Origin: Doryteuthis pealeii | Taxonomy: Eukaryota; Mollusca; Cephalopoda; Myopsida; Loliginidae | DNA: 64,000 bases | Direction of reading: 5' to 3' | Assembly (NCBI GenBank): GCA_023376005.1 | Contig: CM042145.1 | Location: 59,407,115-59,471,114, forward strand | Part shown: in pieces, positions 61,491 through 64,000 of the stretch | Numbering within the stretch: position 1 is the first letter of the stretch | How the letters are laid out: every line of letters begins with the position of its first letter | The notes under the pieces: generated by a model | Told to the model about the DNA's origin: nothing | The model's database searches: none | Seen by the model: only the letters and a program-made list of their open reading frames with translations | Program-made: the position numbers and the translations under genes

Positions 61491-61680
61491 GATTGATACA
61501 TGCATACATACATGTGGACATACTGAGATAGATGAATACATATGAACAGATAGATAGATATAAACAGACTGGGATAGCTAGATAAAAATGAATAGATAGA
61601 TATGAATAGACTGAGATAGATATGAACAGGTTTAGATAGATAGATAGATAGATAGATAATCACAAAATTAAATAGATAGC
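61491..61680. repeat. degenerate GATA-type tandem repeat
   Basis: ATAGATAGAT, ATGAATAGA and GACTGAGATAGATATGAA phrases recur. Confidence 0.85.
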
Positions 61681-61729
61681 ATCCACACTTTAATTATGTG
61701 TCCATTGCAAATGTTTATTTAATTATTAC

Positions 61730-61795
61730 ACTGTTTTATGTGTTTACTTATGTGTTGCTAAGGGTTCAATACGTAAAAAGTATAATAATCTTGAT

Positions 61796-61861
<66 letters not shown>

Positions 61862-62000
61862 TTTCCCTAACTTTCCTTCATTTCATCTTTTCATTATGTT
61901 CGATTGAAACAGATTAGCGTTTTCACTTCCACCCGCTCGCCCTCTCTCTCTATCTCTCTCTTTATCTTTCTTCTACACTTTTTCTTTCTCATTTCTTCCC
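61730..62000 (-). repeat. dispersed repeat, family I, with expanded CT tract
   Basis: GTTATTTTCACTT-type and CATTATGTTCGATTGAAACAG phrases match the inverted copies. A (CT)n tract at 61,799-61,852 has expanded inside it. Confidence 0.7.
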
Positions 62001-62029
62001 CCAATAGCGATCAAAAGATAATATCATTA

Positions 62030-62520
62030 TAATCGTATTTTACTTATAAATAGCAATAGATGACGAAAACTCCGGAAATAGTCTAATCCTAATACTACCC
62101 CATTCCGCGAAATTTAATGCCAATTATACGTAATCTAATGATATCTTTAAATAGCATTAGATTACGGAAACTTCCGATGTAGCCTAACCCTTATCCTTAA
62201 CCAAACCTTAATACTAACCCTAACACTAACCCTAAATCTAAAAGTAACCCTAACCCTTACCCTAAGCCTAACTCTAGCGTCTCAAAGGTTTCGGTATTTC
62301 CGTGAAATGTAAGGAAATGTAATGCTTTTTATACATAATCTAATGCTATCTTTAAATAGCATTAGATTACGGAAACTCCCGATGTGGCCTAATCCTAATC
62401 CAAACACTAACAATAACCCTAACCGTAAAACTAACCCTAAGCATAACCCTAGCATCTCAAATGTTTTGTGTATTTCCGTGAAATGTAATGCTTTTTATAC
62501 GTAATCTAATGATCTCTTTT
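62030..62520. repeat. tandem repeat with telomere-like CCCTAA runs and internal palindrome
   Basis: A unit of about 200 bases occurs twice and begins a third time. Each has TAATCTAATG(C/A)TAT...ATAGCATTAGATTA, a perfect or near-perfect 14-bp palindrome (62,138-62,171 and 62,338-62,371), then GGAAACT(T)CCGATGT(A/G)GCCTAA. A stretch of diverged CCTAACCCTAA hexamers and TTTCCGTGAAATGTAA follow. The hexamers are the reverse of TTAGGG. Confidence 0.85.
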
Positions 62521-62811
62521 GCGCGCTATTCTACATTAGTACTCACTTCCGTGTCAGATTATGGATATGTTGACGCATTCAGCGTTTAGCATAAGGTCTG
62601 CGAAATTCTTACATTATTAGAATGTCTACCTGTTTTATTTATTTATTTTTATTTATTTATTTATTTTTTTTTTTTTAGAGGACTTTAATGCTGGGAATTA
62701 AAAACACGAAAGGTGAGGGCATAAACCTATAATCAGTAAGAACAGAAGACAATTATCTGGGGAAATCATCTACAAACTGCACTTTTCAAAAACGTACATA
62801 GCTTTTCTGTA
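62521..62811. other. AT-rich stretch without gene
   Basis: A (TTTA)n patch lies at 62,634-62,670. Confidence 0.5.
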
Positions 62812-63110
62812 TGGAGGCGCGTGGTGTAATGATTAGAGTCGTAGGTATTCGACTCGTTGATATGAGTTCAAATATAGGACGAGGCTGTTTGCATTTCACA
62901 TAGTGCTAATACTCTTAGGAAAGGTATGCATCCAAATACTCTCTCTCTCTCTCTCTCTCTCCAACTGTGGGTAAATAGTAGGGCAGACTGGACTCTTTAT
63001 CCTCAGCTATGTAACCAGTCCATGAGAAAGAAAACTCAAACTTGTTAAACTCCTCTTCAGAAATTGACCTTGTGTCACGTACTGCTCGTTCGAAGGGGTT
63101 GATAAATATA
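62812..63110 (+). repeat. tRNA-derived SINE, family SINE-B, full length with CT insertion
   Basis: The head is GGCGCGTGGTGTAATGATTAG and GAGTTCAAATATAG. A (CT)n tract interrupts the body at 62,939-62,961. The tail TTGACCTTGTGTCACGTAC and GAAGGGGTTGATAAATA is complete. Confidence 0.8.
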
Positions 63111-63257
63111 TACATACCTTTCTGTATTTTCCTTGAATTATTCTGTTGCATGTACGCACAATACATACGCATTTCTGTATTGGATCAGAGGGTAGTATCT
63201 GTTCGCTAACCAACTTTTCTGAGCTGGAGAGAGTTACTCTTTCTGAGGAACGTAGTA

Positions 63258-63492
63258 AAAAAGTAAGTAAAGTTTGCACTGTGGTGTATTGTCGGTATTA
63301 GTGGAACAGTGAGGGAGTCTATCCCCTTTAAGCTGCACTAGACCAGTGAGACTGTTTTGTACAGGTGAAACACCACACCTACCATCAGATACAGGAGGCT
63401 TTACCGTACAGATTAAATTACCCAAGCTGTGCTATTCATGCACCAAGTCGGTGAGAACCGGTATCGAACTCCGAACCTTGCGATTCTTTAAG
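63258..63492 (-). repeat. SINE-A, diverged
   Basis: The minus strand has CGGAGTTCGATACCGG (B box near 63,470-63,455) and the body with GTAGGTGTGGTGTTTCACC. The A-box end is missing at 63,492. Confidence 0.75.
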
Positions 63493-63571
63493 ATACACGT
63501 AGCTTTTTTCTTCCTGTGTTACGTTATACTAATGCAGCTACTACCCTTGTATATTATAAGTATAATTCTAC

Positions 63572-63573
<2 letters not shown>

Positions 63574-63626
<53 letters not shown>
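63574..63626. repeat. (TA)n microsatellite
   Basis: About 25 TA units. Confidence 0.9.
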
Positions 63627-63628
<2 letters not shown>

Positions 63629-63689
63629 GTGGTCAAACAATGTGCTTGAAATGGCGAAGGCCGACAATTTTTTTCATAAATCACCCAAA

Positions 63690-63903
63690 AAGTGCGTTAT
63701 ACATATCGGTTTAAAATAAACGAGAGATTCTGGGGAAGCCAGCTAGTGTAGTGGTTGGAATGTCCGCCTGTCAGCCAGGGTTCGAATCGCGCACAAAGCA
63801 CTGCCCTGTCTATAGCTCTGCTGATGAGGCCTAATGGGCTGAAAATACAGAGATCGATTTTTTCTCGATTTGTTTACACTTTACATTTAAACCGATATAC
63901 ACG
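63690..63903 (+). repeat. tRNA-headed unit with hammerhead-like motif and terminal inverted repeats
   Basis: The tRNA-like head has TAGTGTAGTGGTTGG (A box, 63,744-63,758) and AGGGTTCGAATCGC (B box). At 63,816-63,852 helix I is CTCTG/CAGAG (five pairs) and the core CTGATGA is at 63,821-63,827. Helix II is GGCC-TAATG-GGCT (one G-U) and GAAA is at 63,841-63,844, but helix III is reduced to A-A-U. ATATCGGTTTAAA (63,704-63,716) and TTTAAACCGATAT (63,886-63,898) form 13-bp inverted ends. Confidence 0.6.
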
Positions 63904-64000
63904 CCTAATTCATTTAATTATTATTAAGTAATTAACAAATTAGGTATGACTTTAATTAAGCACATAATCTCCCAAATATATAAATATATATATATATATA
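63904..64000. other. AT-rich end of window with (TA)n
   Basis: Ends inside a TA tract; nothing else visible. Confidence 0.6.

Overview
The window is a repeat-dense, AT-rich piece of animal nuclear DNA. No intact protein-coding gene, rRNA gene or functional tRNA gene can be supported. The mix of long (TA)n tracts, several tRNA-headed SINE families, 5'-truncated non-LTR retrotransposon ends, many fold-back elements and long CT tracts suggests a lophotrochozoan, most likely a mollusc and plausibly a coleoid cephalopod. That assignment is inference from composition. Most long open frames are low-complexity artefacts; the exceptions are retroelement remnants.

Layout. Bases 1-9,200 hold AT-rich DNA with SINE-A and SINE-B copies and dispersed repeats (called families F, G, H, I here). 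Bases 9,800-12,520 carry fold-back elements and a tandem array of tRNA-like units. A mariner-like remnant lies at 12.6-13.0 kb. Bases 15,700-27,300 are richest in hammerhead-type motifs and also hold four LINE 3' fragments, a 1.7 kb pyrimidine tract, a 5S-like tandem pair and an AT-rich minisatellite. Bases 28,000-44,000 mix SINEs, palindromes, a solo LTR at 35.5 kb and a reverse-transcriptase fragment at 40 kb. Bases 46,000-57,000 hold family J copies, two related solo LTRs and another LINE remnant. Bases 57,800-64,000 hold further SINEs, a TTAGGG-like array and a terminal tRNA plus hammerhead unit.

The main result is a large, varied set of hammerhead self-cleaving ribozyme motifs (CUGANGA, helix II, GAAA, helix III, UH, helix I). 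The motifs at 17,595-17,640 (-) and 38,659-38,704 (+) meet every requirement of the fold on paper. Others at 15.8, 23.3 and 27.2 kb have all three helices with one irregular position. They occur in two settings: at the 3' part of short tRNA-headed, SINE-like units, several ending in (TA)n, and as divergent pairs (left copy on the minus strand, right copy on the plus strand) inside palindromic elements. Hammerheads are known in Penelope-like elements, schistosome SINE-like repeats, newt satellite 2 and retrozymes. The SINE-tail and opposed-pair arrangements here look worth testing as non-autonomous ribozyme retroelements.

The parts probably work as parasites of one another: LINE remnants are the possible source of machinery, tRNA-like heads supply internal RNA polymerase III promoters, and ribozymes could set RNA ends. 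Nothing here shows a host pathway.
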